A DNA stretch of 31,625 bases from a virus: IMG/VR virus record IMGVR_UViG_3300046010_008458, positions 1 through 31,625 of that record. One strand, written 5' to 3'. This document shows, piece by piece, positions 7,422 to 15,853 of this stretch (position 1 is the stretch's first letter; each line of letters opens with the position of its first letter). The notes below the pieces were generated by a model. The model was not told the origin of the DNA. It worked only from the letters and a program-made list of their open reading frames with translations, and did not search any database. Made by a program: the position numbers and the translations under genes.

Positions 7422-9719
7422 TTATTTGCTTTGTAATAAATATTTTAATTCGTTTATCTGATTTTGTTGTTCTTTAATTGCTTCAATAAGTACGCCTACT
7501 ATATTACCATACGCTACACTATAATTTCCTTTATTATCTTGTTGTACTACTTCAGGTAATATATTAAGTACTTCTTGGGCAATCACACCTACTTTACGAG
7601 ATTTATCTTCAATATCATTACGATTGTAATAAACACCACGAAGAGAAGTTACTTTATCTAAGGCATTAGTAATTGTTTCTACATTATCTTTAACACGAGC
7701 ATCTGAGAAGGCGATTACATCTGATGTAGCTCGGATATCTCCTGTTACATCTAAAGCGTATGCTGGTGAAGTTGTGCCTATACCAACACTACCTCCTCCA
7801 AGTATTGTTACTCTAGTACCACCATTTGTAACTAATTTTAATGAAGCATTATTAGCTTGATCAATAAAAAATTCATTACTTGCAGCGGGTACATAAATTC
7901 TACCTCCATTATTATTAGCTGAGTCTCCAAAATAGGCAGCATAACTATTATTTACTTTTATATTGCCTCCTACTACATGGAGTCTTTCTGTAGGAGCTGT
8001 AGTACCTATACCAATACTACCTCCTGCAGGTTGTAAATTTAAAGCGTTTGTATTATAAATATATTTTAATAAGTTATTACCGGCCGTACCATAGAAATTT
8101 ATAGTATCTGCGGAATCATATCTTGATTCAATATCAAAATAATAAGTGGCTGGTGATGTTGCTGTAGATAATCTAAGTTTTACACCATTTCCTTGTACGT
8201 CTAATTTTGTAGCTGGGGAAGTAGTGTTTATACCTACATTTCCATTAGTATTAATATTTGCATATGTAGTACCACCACCTCTGCTTCTAAAATAATGATT
8301 TGTGTTATCATAGTAGTTACCAGGATCTGAAGCATTTCCTATATACATGGCAACGTTACCTGCTGGTTCGTATATTCTATTATAGAGAGAATCTCTATCC
8401 GCAAATAGAGAGCTAGCTGAGCTAGAAGCAAATCCTAAACTTCCAGAAATTTGTAATCTATATTGTGGGTTAGAAGTACCTACACCTAAGTTAGTTCCAT
8501 CAAATATTAAATTAGCTTCAGCATTTATCGTTGATGCATTAACAGATGTAATAACTCTATTATCACCTGAGTTTGTATATGAAGTAATACCTGCGCTTGC
8601 TCCTGTAGTTCCTTGGGCTCCAGTAGCACCTTGTGTACCGGTTCCCGTAGCACCAGTTGCGCCTTGGGCTCCAGTAGCACCTTGAGTTCCAGTACCAGTT
8701 GCACCAGTTGCGCCTTGAGCACCTGTTCCTCCAGTAGCACCTTGAGCACCTGTTCCTCCAGTAGCACCTTGAGCACCCGTTCCTCCAGTAGCACCTTGAG
8801 CACCTGTTCCTCCAGTAGCACCTTGAGCACCCGTTCCTCCGGTTGCGCCTTGAGCACCAGTAGCTCCTTGCAGACTTAAATTTGATCTATATCTAATATT
8901 TCCACTAGCATCAGCAACAACAACATTAGTTTCTGTTGATCCTACTGGGATGTTTGAAAAAGCTAATGAACCTGTTATACTTACGGATCCAGTAAACTGG
9001 TGAGTATTAGCTATAAGACTTCCAAAACGAGTAGAACCAGTTATAAAGCTTTGAGATGAAGTTATTGTTTGGGCTACAATTGTAGTTACCGTTAGTGTAT
9101 TTCTTACATTAAAATTATCTGCTGAAGATGCTGTATTTGCGAATGTAGCATATGATGCTGAGGTAGCGTTTGCTGCTAATGTAGCAAATGAAGCTGTATT
9201 AGCATTTAATGCACGTGATGCCGTTACTGCATTTGCAGCAATTGATGCTGAGGTAGCGTTTGCTGCTGATGTAGCAAATGAAGCAGAAGTTGCACTAGCA
9301 GCAGATGTAGCGAATGAAGCAGAAGTTGCACTTGCCGCTAATGTAGCAAATGACGCGGTATTGGCATTTAAAGCGCGAGAAGCAGTTACTGCGTTATCTG
9401 AAATTGAAGCAGTAATAGCAAATGAAGCAAATGATGCGGTATTGGCATTAAGTGCCCGAGATGCAGTTACTGCATTTGTTGCAATTGAAGCTGAAGTAGC
9501 TGAAGCTGCACTTGTTGCAAATGAAGCAGAAGTGGCATTAGCAGCAGATGTAGCAAATGAAGCAGATATAACATTATTAGCCCAACTCGCAGTACCAAAC
9601 AAAGAACCAGTAAATCCTTGTGTAACTACTAATGATCCAGTAATCACTGCATTTCCTGTTTGTGTATAGGAACCACTTATTCTCAACGAACTTGTAATAA
9701 ATCCACTATCTATTAACAT
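7422..9719 (-). CDS. Tail fibre with A-x-x shaft, collagen-like segment and C-terminal S74 chaperone
   Basis: This 765-aa protein is a trimeric fibre candidate. In order: a short beta N-terminus with ITGSL motifs; a shaft at residues 44-202 with alanine at 51 of 53 third positions; a beta segment with the [15 protein letters not shown] module; G-x-y collagen-like triplets at about residues 283-374, twice interrupted by GTGTQ; four modules of the [14 protein letters not shown] type; and a C-terminal Peptidase S74 domain. The S74 signature is SDARVKDN with Ser672-Asp673 as the expected self-cleavage site, followed by GVIAQEV..ILPEVV and a final helical coiled coil. In this family the chaperone trimerises the fibre and then releases itself. 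It is the only fibre in the window where I see this domain. Confidence 0.93.
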   Translation of the reverse strand: MLIDSGFITSSLRISGSYTQTGNAVITGSLVVTQGFTGSLFGTASWANNVISASFATSAANATSASFATSAASATSASIATNAVTASRALNANTASFASFAITASISDNAVTASRALNANTASFATLAASATSASFATSAASATSASFATSAANATSASIAANAVTASRALNANTASFATLAANATSASYATFANTASSADNFNVRNTLTVTTIVAQTITSSQSFITGSTRFGSLIANTHQFTGSVSITGSLAFSNIPVGSTETNVVVADASGNIRYRSNLSLQGATGAQGATGGTGAQGATGGTGAQGATGGTGAQGATGGTGAQGATGGTGAQGATGATGTGTQGATGAQGATGATGTGTQGATGAQGTTGASAGITSYTNSGDNRVITSVNASTINAEANLIFDGTNLGVGTSNPQYRLQISGSLGFASSSASSLFADRDSLYNRIYEPAGNVAMYIGNASDPGNYYDNTNHYFRSRGGGTTYANINTNGNVGINTTSPATKLDVQGNGVKLRLSTATSPATYYFDIESRYDSADTINFYGTAGNNLLKYIYNTNALNLQPAGGSIGIGTTAPTERLHVVGGNIKVNNSYAAYFGDSANNNGGRIYVPAASNEFFIDQANNASLKLVTNGGTRVTILGGGSVGIGTTSPAYALDVTGDIRATSDVIAFSDARVKDNVETITNALDKVTSLRGVYYNRNDIEDKSRKVGVIAQEVLNILPEVVQQDNKGNYSVAYGNIVGVLIEAIKEQQNQINELKYLLQSK
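7435..7444 (-). promoter_or_regulatory. ATATTTAT motif upstream of the 105-aa gene
   Basis: The coding strand reads AATATTTATT, 14 nt before the ATG at 7420. It lies inside the last codons of the S74 fibre gene. Confidence 0.5.
8719..8856 (-). repeat. 27-bp tandem repeats encoding collagen-like G-x-y
   Basis: About five near-identical 27-bp units code for GATGGTGAQ on the minus strand. They differ by a few synonymous changes. Such repeats are prone to slippage in multiples of nine residues. Confidence 0.9.
8983..9142 (-). repeat. Shared fibre module, copy a
   Basis: This 160-bp module codes for the [34 protein letters not shown] segment. It is closest to copy b at 21631-21790 in the giant fibre: both read [17 protein letters not shown]. 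Confidence 0.85.
9114..9590 (-). repeat. A-x-x triplet shaft, 53 triplets
   Basis: Codons for residues 44-202 place an alanine at every third position, with two exceptions (Val, Ser). Recurrent blocks are [10 protein letters not shown] and [14 protein letters not shown]. At DNA level this gives a GCN codon every 9 nt. Confidence 0.9.
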
Positions 9720-9739
9720 ATTGTATTGTGATTATCTGG

Positions 9740-9749
9740 TATAAATATT
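9740..9749 (-). promoter_or_regulatory. ATATTTAT motif upstream of the S74 fibre gene
   Basis: The coding strand reads AATATTTATA, 20 nt before the ATG at 9719. Confidence 0.55.
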
Positions 9750-9761
9750 TTAAAATTATAT

Positions 9762-9779
9762 TACTAATAACCATTAGTA
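9762..9779 (-). terminator. Hairpin over the stop codon of the 91-aa gene
   Basis: A 7-bp stem (TACTAAT/ATTAGTA) with a 4-nt loop contains the TAG stop at 9764-9766. On the minus strand it is followed by AATTTTAAAATATTT. It is AT-only, so a weak terminator at best. Confidence 0.4.
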
Positions 9780-10039
9780 TCAATCCACTCTTGTAATGGT
9801 TGATGGTCTCCATTGTATAATTCTCTTCTGTTATCATGTTCTAAACCTTGTTCATAAGTTGGCATTTCCCCATTTGTTAATGGTTCATCATGTCTTTGTC
9901 CTCTTATAAATTGAATAATATTTTCAAAACATATAACATAGTAAAGAAAATTCATGTATTCAAAAGTAACAATCTTAGTAGATTCTTCTTCTGTTAATTC
10001 TGTACTAATGTAAATAAAATCATTTGTAGTGTAACTCAT
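9764..10039 (-). CDS. 91-aa acidic protein in fibre cluster, function unknown
   Basis: The protein begins MSYTTNDFIYISTELTEEES and has an acidic, aromatic composition with a helical middle (TFEYMNFLYYVICFENIIQFI) and a charged C-terminus (QPLQEWIDTNGY). The first 20 residues resemble those of the 87-aa protein at 13334-13597 (MSY..N..F.I....EL), so the two may be distant paralogues. Both sit between a preceding binding protein and the next fibre. A fibre-assembly or chaperone role is a reasonable guess from position and size, but I recognise no family. The start is an ATG 12 nt after the 430-aa gene. Confidence 0.75.
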   Translation of the reverse strand: MSYTTNDFIYISTELTEEESTKIVTFEYMNFLYYVICFENIIQFIRGQRHDEPLTNGEMPTYEQGLEHDNRRELYNGDHQPLQEWIDTNGY

Positions 10040-10051
10040 ATTGTTATATTT

Positions 10052-11344
10052 TTAAATTATAAACGGATGCCCAATACTTTGAATTCTTGGATACATTTGA
10101 TCACCGAAAGCTAAATAACCATGAAACTCAGATGCTACACCACCAGCTGTATCAACAATAATCTGAAATTGGTTTAAATTAAACGCATTTATATCATAAG
10201 TTGCTTGAACACCGCCACCAGTACTCGGAAAAGATAGAACAGAACTATATTGTAAAATTGTATTAATTGATGTGGGGTCTTGACCGTTTCTATCTAAAAC
10301 TCCTGCAGAATTCCTTGAAGTAGTTAACCTCCCACTTCCAAAACCAATTCTATCTTGAGCTGTTGAAGTTCCTGCAGTATCTTGTGCAGTCATTCTACCA
10401 ATAAGTGATATACCTCTTAAGAAAAAAGGTAAGTTTGAAACTGTGGTAGTTGAACTTAATGTGTCTCCAGCAATTGTATATGAAGATGCCTGCCAACTTC
10501 CACCTTTTATTGCTAAAAAAATATTTCTTCTATTTGTAGTTGCTCTATTAGTCCAGTTAAGAGTAAATTGGTTTGTTCCCCACGCTGAAAGGTTTGCCCT
10601 TGCATTTGGATTACCACCTGCAATAACAATTTGTGCCAAACATTCTCCTTGCTGACAATATCCGTCAGTATCAGATGGGTCAGAACCTACGTCTGAGTTT
10701 CCGACTACAACAACATTATTTGTAGATAAAGTGGAAGTTGCAAAACCAACACATAAACCAGAATCTTGATTCTGACCTGTATTAAGAGCATTTACCGATT
10801 GTACTCCAGCAAACATAACACATTGATTCAGTCCGTCACTCGTAAAACCAGCTACAGTATAGTTTTGTGTTCCTGTAGCTGCAGGTTCTGCAATATCTCC
10901 TACCACAGCTGCTATAATATCTTGACCTCCCCATGCTTCATAAAATACTGTAATGTTTGCTGGTGTTACATCATCTACAATTAATGTAAATCCGTCGGTA
11001 TCAAAACTATTTATATCTAATCTTCCGTCTACAGCACCCGCTTGGCTAACTGTAACACAAACACAGTCATCATTGGCAACTGAACCACACATAGCACCAC
11101 CATTATCATTATCTACTGAAAAGGTACCAACAGCTCTTCTACTTGCAGCACTTACTGCAAATCCAACACCTCTTCTTTCATTTACTGCGCCTGAAGCAGC
11201 ATCCGTTGGTGATGCTGACTGTAAACCAACCCAATAAAACCTTAATGCTTTAGGAGTAAATCCTAATCCTGTTACAACTTTAGTTGCATTTAATATATCT
11301 GTTGTTAACCATTCAACTGAACCATGTGCAAAATTTAATGGCAT
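10052..11344 (-). CDS. 430-aa virion protein with threefold internal repeat
   Basis: The protein is built of three diverged units of about 130-145 residues. Each starts with a GF-type strand, has a central GFA or GFG turn, and ends with a 'DGFTLIV...V.YEAWGG', 'NQFTLNW...IFLAIKGG' or 'NQFQIIV...HGYLAFGD' strand pair. It opens MPLNFAHGSVEWLTTD and soon reads GFTPKALRFYWVGLQ, a beginning I associate with phage surface proteins of unknown role. Cysteines cluster in units 1 and 2 (GSVANDDCVCV, GYCQQGEC). It follows the 645-aa fibre by 3 nt and has no motif of its own, so it is co-transcribed. A trimeric or pseudo-trimeric adhesin is a plausible inference. Confidence 0.8.
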   Translation of the reverse strand: MPLNFAHGSVEWLTTDILNATKVVTGLGFTPKALRFYWVGLQSASPTDAASGAVNERRGVGFAVSAASRRAVGTFSVDNDNGGAMCGSVANDDCVCVTVSQAGAVDGRLDINSFDTDGFTLIVDDVTPANITVFYEAWGGQDIIAAVVGDIAEPAATGTQNYTVAGFTSDGLNQCVMFAGVQSVNALNTGQNQDSGLCVGFATSTLSTNNVVVVGNSDVGSDPSDTDGYCQQGECLAQIVIAGGNPNARANLSAWGTNQFTLNWTNRATTNRRNIFLAIKGGSWQASSYTIAGDTLSSTTTVSNLPFFLRGISLIGRMTAQDTAGTSTAQDRIGFGSGRLTTSRNSAGVLDRNGQDPTSINTILQYSSVLSFPSTGGGVQATYDINAFNLNQFQIIVDTAGGVASEFHGYLAFGDQMYPRIQSIGHPFII

Positions 11345-11347
11345 ATT

Positions 11348-13285
11348 TTAAGCTCTTGTATATGTTATTCTTATCGATAAAAGTTCTGCAGTTGCCGCTA
11401 AAGTATCAGCAGCATCCGCTGGGTTTCTAAAAGCTCTAAATTGTACGAAGTTACCTCCTGCAGGTGTACCTCCAATTGTAATTGCTGAAGTTGCTGCTGA
11501 TATATTAACGTCATCATTCGCTTGGTTTGCATCTGTTACTTCTTGTGCGGTACCAAATGCTTGGTCTAATAAATCACTATCAGCGTATGCCCGCGCCGCT
11601 AATCCCCAACGTACACTGTTTGTTGATGCACTACCTGCTGCCCAATAGAATACTGCAGTTATAGTACCGCCATTATAATCAGATGGCATTGGCATTGCCC
11701 AGTTTGCAAATGTTTGACTGCCGTCTGGAAATCCTATATAATAAAAGTTAACTCTATTAGTTGGTGTTTCTGCTATTATTGGTGGATTAGATCCTGATGT
11801 AATGGAGGGCCATCCACCACCTGCTGTTAATATAATTTGACCTGTTACAGTACCACCCCCACCACCACCTGCATTTAAAGCAAAAGAAGCAGTTAAGGCA
11901 TATGACGCTGAAGCTGCATTTTGGATATATGATGCAGTATTAGAATTTAATGCTCGTGAAGCAGAAACTGCATTAAATGCAACTGAAGAACTCATTGCAT
12001 ATGATGCTGAAAGAGCATAAGAGGCAGATGTTATGCTTCCTAAAAGTACAGAAGCCGTTGCTGCATATGATGCTGAGACTGTAGGACCACCCCCTCCAGC
12101 ATTTAAAGCGTGAGATGCGGTTAAAGCATATGAAGAGGAAGCAGCTAGTTGAACATATGAGGCCGTATTAGCGTTTAATGCCCTTGATGCAGTTACTGCA
12201 TTTGCTGCTATTGAAGCTGAAGTAGCATTGGCGGCATTAGTAGTAAATGAAGCACTAACAGCATTTGATGCGTTTAATGCGTATGAAGCAGAAACTGCAT
12301 TAAATGCAACTGAAGAACTCATTGCATATGATGCTGAAAGAGCATAAGAGGCAGAAACCACAGATCCTAATAATATTGAAGCAGTGGCAGCATATGATGC
12401 TGAAGAAGCATTACCTGATTGAGCAGTATAAGAAGCACTAAAGGCATAAGATGATGTTGTAGCGAAAGAGGCTGAAGTAGTAGTTCCTGGGGCTACAGTA
12501 AGTACATTACCGGCACTATCAACTGCTAAGTTAGCAGCTACCGTTCCTGTAAATGCACCGGAGCCTGAGTATCTATTAAATATAAATTGCCCAGAATGAA
12601 GATTAATATTAAAAATCTCAGCATTACTACTAGCATTAGTTCCTCTTAATATTCTGAATCTATTCTGGAAAGTATCAAGCATTGAAGCTGAGGTGTATAA
12701 TCCTCCACTTGCTTGTAATAATATTTGTCCACCCTCACCATTATTATCTGCACTAAGTGTTCCTACAATTAATGTGCTTTCAGTAGATCCTATTGATGAG
12801 GTAGCTACTGCTAATATATCTGTTATTACTACTCTTTGGTTAAGTGTATTAACAAATGATGATGTTTGAGCATTTGAAGCACTTAAAGCATATGAAGCAG
12901 AAGCTGCATTTTGGACATACGAAGCAGTATTAGCATTTAGTGCTCTTGAGGCAGTTACTGCGTTATCAGCAATTGAAGAAGTTATAGCAAAGGTAGCGTA
13001 TGATGATGTGTTTGCATTTAATGCCCTAGAAGCAGTAACTGCATTAGCAGCTATTGATGCTGAAGTAGCATTTGCTGCTGATGTAGAGAATGAAGCAGAA
13101 GTAGCGCTTGCTGCTGATGTAGCAAATGAAGCAGAAGTAGCGCTTGCCGCTGATGTTGCGAATGAAGCAGAAGTTGCATTTCCGGAGAAAGAACTAGTTA
13201 CACCGTTAGTAACAGTTAAAGAACCAGTAATTATAACATTATTAAGAGCAATAAGGCCATTACGGGCCACAAATTCGTTTGGCAT
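11348..13285 (-). CDS. 645-aa tail fibre with A-x-x shaft and distinct C-terminal tip domain
   Basis: The N-terminus MPNEFVARNGLIALNNVIITGSL is followed by an A-x-x shaft (about residues 35-140) and a beta segment (IGSTESTLIVGTLSADNNG..). A second A-x-x region runs from about residue 270 to 470, with inserts reading LLGSVVSASYALSAS and GGGG linkers. The C-terminal 150 residues (NFYYIGFPDGSQTFANWAMPMP, then VRWGLAARAYADSDLLDQAFGTAQ, ending LLSIRITYTRA) form a domain I recognise from the ends of many aquatic phage fibres; it is probably the receptor-binding tip. There is no S74 chaperone. A motif lies 40 nt upstream, and a leader hairpin (CTGAAA/TTTCAG) lies between them. Confidence 0.9.
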   Translation of the reverse strand: MPNEFVARNGLIALNNVIITGSLTVTNGVTSSFSGNATSASFATSAASATSASFATSAASATSASFSTSAANATSASIAANAVTASRALNANTSSYATFAITSSIADNAVTASRALNANTASYVQNAASASYALSASNAQTSSFVNTLNQRVVITDILAVATSSIGSTESTLIVGTLSADNNGEGGQILLQASGGLYTSASMLDTFQNRFRILRGTNASSNAEIFNINLHSGQFIFNRYSGSGAFTGTVAANLAVDSAGNVLTVAPGTTTSASFATTSSYAFSASYTAQSGNASSASYAATASILLGSVVSASYALSASYAMSSSVAFNAVSASYALNASNAVSASFTTNAANATSASIAANAVTASRALNANTASYVQLAASSSYALTASHALNAGGGGPTVSASYAATASVLLGSITSASYALSASYAMSSSVAFNAVSASRALNSNTASYIQNAASASYALTASFALNAGGGGGGTVTGQIILTAGGGWPSITSGSNPPIIAETPTNRVNFYYIGFPDGSQTFANWAMPMPSDYNGGTITAVFYWAAGSASTNSVRWGLAARAYADSDLLDQAFGTAQEVTDANQANDDVNISAATSAITIGGTPAGGNFVQFRAFRNPADAADTLAATAELLSIRITYTRA

Positions 13286-13325
13286 ATTATATTATTTCAG
13301 TTCACTTTCCCTGAAATGGGTTACG

Positions 13326-13335
13326 TATAAATATT
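13326..13335 (-). promoter_or_regulatory. ATATTTAT motif upstream of the 645-aa fibre gene
   Basis: The coding strand reads AATATTTATA, 40 nt before the ATG at 13285. It overlaps the stop codon of the 87-aa gene. Confidence 0.55.
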
Positions 13336-13597
13336 AAGGCATCATACTACCTGATGGATCTGTCCATTCTGGTGTTGCGAGGATGTCTAATATTTCGTTG
13401 TAGGTGTATGGTCCTTCTTTAGTGGTTAATGAGTCTACTGATGATGGAATTGTTGTTCCGTCCCATTTTACAAATGTTTTTGTTTCATCTACTGATTTTC
13501 TAACTGTATCAATAGATGTTTCTAATACTTGAGTAAAATCAATTTGTGGTAATTCTGATACATTGAAGATCATGAATTCTCTGTTTTCGTATGACAT
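13334..13597 (-). CDS. 87-aa protein between lectins and fibre, function unknown
   Basis: The protein starts MSYENREFMIFNVSELPQID and contains VRKSVDETKTFVKWDG, SLTTKEGPYTYNEILDIL and a final ATPEWTDPSG. I recall similar short proteins (MSY...F.IFNVSEL..I.F..V.ETS...R.S.D) next to fibre genes in marine T4-like phages, always without an assigned function. It lies 3 nt downstream of the third lectin gene and is the last gene of the unit that starts with the giant fibre. It may bind or assemble fibres. Its N-terminus resembles that of the 91-aa protein at 9764-10039. Confidence 0.78.
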   Translation of the reverse strand: MSYENREFMIFNVSELPQIDFTQVLETSIDTVRKSVDETKTFVKWDGTTIPSSVDSLTTKEGPYTYNEILDILATPEWTDPSGSMMP

Positions 13598-13600
13598 AGT

Positions 13601-14308
13601 TTATAAATTAAATCGTGATTTTTGTGCGTTGTAGTTTTGTAAAATTTCTGATGTTGAGAGAGTACGGTTATAAACTTGAATATTAGCTATGCTTCCATTA
13701 AGATATCTTCCACTACTAACCCTAGGATCACGACCTAATACTACTACAGAATTTGAATTATTTACAATTCCAGTACTTATTCCTGTACTAGTACCATACA
13801 AAGTTCCATTTATATACATTATTATATTAGATGTATTAATAGTTCCTGCTAGAAAATACCAAGTATTATTATCTAAAATAGAAGATGCTATATTTTTCCA
13901 AGCTCCATTATCATTAACGTAAAAAGTTACTGTATTATTAGTATTACCATGCATTAACCAAACATTAGATGTCATGTCATCTAGAGAAAGAGTTGATTGG
14001 CCACAACCAGCACCTGTTAATAAATCTCCATTTCTTTTTATCCACCAACAAACTGATAGTTGGTTTGTGTATTGGTAAAATGCTTGACCTGCTGTTGTTG
14101 TTGTATAATCATCAACGCCATCAAACACAATACTTCCTCCATTAGCACTGTTGAAAGTAGGACTATTAGTTAAAGTACTATTACTATTATTCCCAGACAT
14201 ATCTCTCCAAGCAGTTCCACTACCAGGATAAGAATTTTTATCAGCAGCATCTAATGCTAATACTAATCCATTTGTTACTATTTTACCAAATGCATATTGT
14301 GTTGCCAT
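13601..14308 (-). CDS. LamG/concanavalin A-like lectin protein, copy 3
   Basis: The 235-aa protein has the LamG_3-type jelly-roll signature: GLVLALDAADKNSY near residue 15, then SIVFDGVDDYTTT, a central WWIKRNG strand, NNTWYFLAGTINTSNIIMYING, and the terminal IANIQVYNRTLSTSEILQNYN. These domains bind carbohydrates or act as adhesion modules on the virion. It is the third of three tandem paralogues. This copy has an inserted cysteine-containing loop (LTGAGCGQSTLSL). It starts 3 nt after the previous copy, so it is translated in the same unit. Sugar specificity cannot be predicted. Confidence 0.87.
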   Translation of the reverse strand: MATQYAFGKIVTNGLVLALDAADKNSYPGSGTAWRDMSGNNSNSTLTNSPTFNSANGGSIVFDGVDDYTTTTAGQAFYQYTNQLSVCWWIKRNGDLLTGAGCGQSTLSLDDMTSNVWLMHGNTNNTVTFYVNDNGAWKNIASSILDNNTWYFLAGTINTSNIIMYINGTLYGTSTGISTGIVNNSNSVVVLGRDPRVSSGRYLNGSIANIQVYNRTLSTSEILQNYNAQKSRFNL

Positions 14309-14311
14309 AAC

Positions 14312-14983
14312 TTATAATCCAAATCTTGTTTTAGTTGCGTTATAATTTTGTTTTATTTCTGATGCTGAGAGTGCTCTGTTATATATTTTTGTTAATGAAC
14401 AATTATAGTTTTGAGCAGCAGAATTACTTATTGCACCATTTATAAAAACTGAATTCGTAGTGATTCTAACTGCACCGCTTTTTGCAGTAGTAGCAACCTC
14501 ATTAAGATTATAGTATACTCTTACTATAGAATTATCGTATGTTCCTACAATGTATGCCCACTGATTTAGTGGGACTATAATATTTGCGTGGGTACTTTCC
14601 CATCCCCCAGTTCTTTGCATCCAAACTCCTAAAAGATTAGTACCTTCGCCCCAGTAATGAGATAAAATATACGAACCTTCTTTTCTTATTATATGCCCAT
14701 TTGTGGAATTATTAATAGGATAAACCCAAGATTCTAAAGTAAAATTATTAACTTGTAAAGTAGAGCTATTTGATATTTCAACATAATCATCAACTCCATC
14801 AAAAACAATACTTCCATTATTAGCACTACTAAAAGTAGGACCATTAGTTAATATTCCGTTGTTACTATTACCAGATAGATCTGTCCAAGCGGTTCCACTA
14901 CCTAAATAAGAATTCCTATCAGCAGCATCTAATGCTAATACTAATCCGTCTTGAATCATATCTGGTCCACCTGATATTCCCAT
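14312..14983 (-). CDS. LamG/concanavalin A-like lectin protein, copy 2
   Basis: The 223-aa protein starts MGISGGPDMIQDGLVLALDA and has SIVFDGVDDYVEIS, the strand NNFTLESWVYPIN, then NQWAYIVGTYDNSIVRVYYN and the ending LTKIYNRALSASEIKQNYN. It is the most canonical of the three LamG-type copies, with the ESWVYP strand typical of LamG_3 domains. It has no signal peptide, as expected for a virion protein assembled in the cytoplasm. The spacing is 2 nt from the upstream copy and 3 nt to the downstream one. Confidence 0.88.
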   Translation of the reverse strand: MGISGGPDMIQDGLVLALDAADRNSYLGSGTAWTDLSGNSNNGILTNGPTFSSANNGSIVFDGVDDYVEISNSSTLQVNNFTLESWVYPINNSTNGHIIRKEGSYILSHYWGEGTNLLGVWMQRTGGWESTHANIIVPLNQWAYIVGTYDNSIVRVYYNLNEVATTAKSGAVRITTNSVFINGAISNSAAQNYNCSLTKIYNRALSASEIKQNYNATKTRFGL

Positions 14984-14985
14984 AG

Positions 14986-15660
14986 TTATAAGCCGAAGCG
15001 TGATTTTTGTGCGTTATAGTTTTGTAGGATTTCTGATGCTGGGAGAGGACGATTATAATAATATACTGAAGCTATAGAAGAAGAAACATATACATTCTGT
15101 GCTCGTCCAATATATTCAATACTAAAAGATCCATTTACAGATCCTGTAGGTGTACAAGCAACTCCATTATTGTATATAGTAGCAATTCCAAATCTATCTA
15201 CAACAAAACAAAAATCATTATATTTTTGTTCTAAAGAAAATGCAGGAGATAAAGGAAATAAAAAGCTATATGCTGATAATGATGCAGAAGTATTCCATAT
15301 TATAAAGCGATTATTCCATTCTAAATACATAGAATTTTGTGTAGTTCCTGCTGAGATTTCAGATATTCTAAAATAATTAGTTGATGAAGCAGTTATATTG
15401 GATTTAAATATGTATCTTAAAGTAAAACTACTAGTTAAAGGAATTGATTGACTTAAACTAATATAATCATTTACTCCATCTAATACAATACTACCTCCAC
15501 TTTCAGTACTAAAAGTAGGACCATTAGTTAAACTACCTGTATTACTACCCGCTAAGTTCTGCCAAATAGTACCAGAACCAGAATAAGAATTCCTATCAGC
15601 GGCATCTAATGCTAATACCAATCCATCAGTAACTATTCTAGGTCCATTCCCAAACGCCAT
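14986..15660 (-). CDS. LamG/concanavalin A-like lectin protein, copy 1
   Basis: The 224-aa protein starts MAFGNGPRIVTDGLVLALDA and shares GSIVLDGVNDYISLS and the end region YYYNRPLPASEILQNYNAQK with its two neighbours. The central strands are more diverged (FTLRYIFKSNITASS). Its C-terminus (NAQKSRFGL) is nearly identical to that of copy 3 (NAQKSRFNL), while copy 2 ends NATKTRFGL. The tandem arrangement suggests duplication and diversification of a surface-binding domain. The gene starts 1 nt after the stop of the 59-aa gene, in the unit headed by the giant fibre. Confidence 0.87.
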   Translation of the reverse strand: MAFGNGPRIVTDGLVLALDAADRNSYSGSGTIWQNLAGSNTGSLTNGPTFSTESGGSIVLDGVNDYISLSQSIPLTSSFTLRYIFKSNITASSTNYFRISEISAGTTQNSMYLEWNNRFIIWNTSASLSAYSFLFPLSPAFSLEQKYNDFCFVVDRFGIATIYNNGVACTPTGSVNGSFSIEYIGRAQNVYVSSSIASVYYYNRPLPASEILQNYNAQKSRFGL

Positions 15661-15661
15661 A

Positions 15662-15841
15662 TTAAGCTATTTGTTGTACCCTGTATTTTCTTCCTGTTAG
15701 GTCAGCTGCTTGTAATTCATCAGCTTTAGTTTGTGCTTCAGACTCATTATCGTATTCGTAAATTGGATCTTCAGGATTAAGGTGAGCTACCCAAATTGAA
15801 TCGTTGCCTGGAATGAATTGCATTTGTACTTGATAAATCAT
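15662..15841 (-). CDS. 59-aa protein after giant fibre, function unknown
   Basis: This small reading frame fills the 193-nt gap between the giant fibre and the first lectin. It starts at an ATG (15839-15841) and stops with TAA at 15662-15664. It begins MIYQVQMQFIPGNDSIWVAHL, has DPIYEYDNESEAQTKADELQ and ends GRKYRVQQIA. The layout (a strand pair, then a short helix and a basic strand) looks like a folded small domain. Start and stop fit exactly between its neighbours with 12-nt and 1-nt gaps. The family is not recognised. Confidence 0.72.
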   Translation of the reverse strand: MIYQVQMQFIPGNDSIWVAHLNPEDPIYEYDNESEAQTKADELQAADLTGRKYRVQQIA

Positions 15842-15853
15842 AAATTATTATTT

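Noticed and set aside
8054-8063. A further ATATTTAT motif inside the 765-aa fibre gene
   Set aside because: It codes for KYIYN in a conserved module and has no gene start after it; taken as a chance match in AT-rich DNA.
8719-8856. Possible CRISPR array because of regular 27-bp repeats
   Set aside because: The units are contiguous without spacers and code for Gly-x-y triplets in frame within a fibre gene.
8613-13337. Long plus-strand open frames opposite the fibre genes, such as 8613-8879, 9361-9669 and 13008-13337
   Set aside because: They are antisense readings of the GCN-rich repeats, have low-complexity products and lack starts in a sensible context; the minus-strand frames carry recognisable domains.
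13340-13356. Hairpin at the end of the 87-aa gene as a terminator
   Set aside because: The stem is only 5 bp with a 7-nt loop and no T-run; not convincing.
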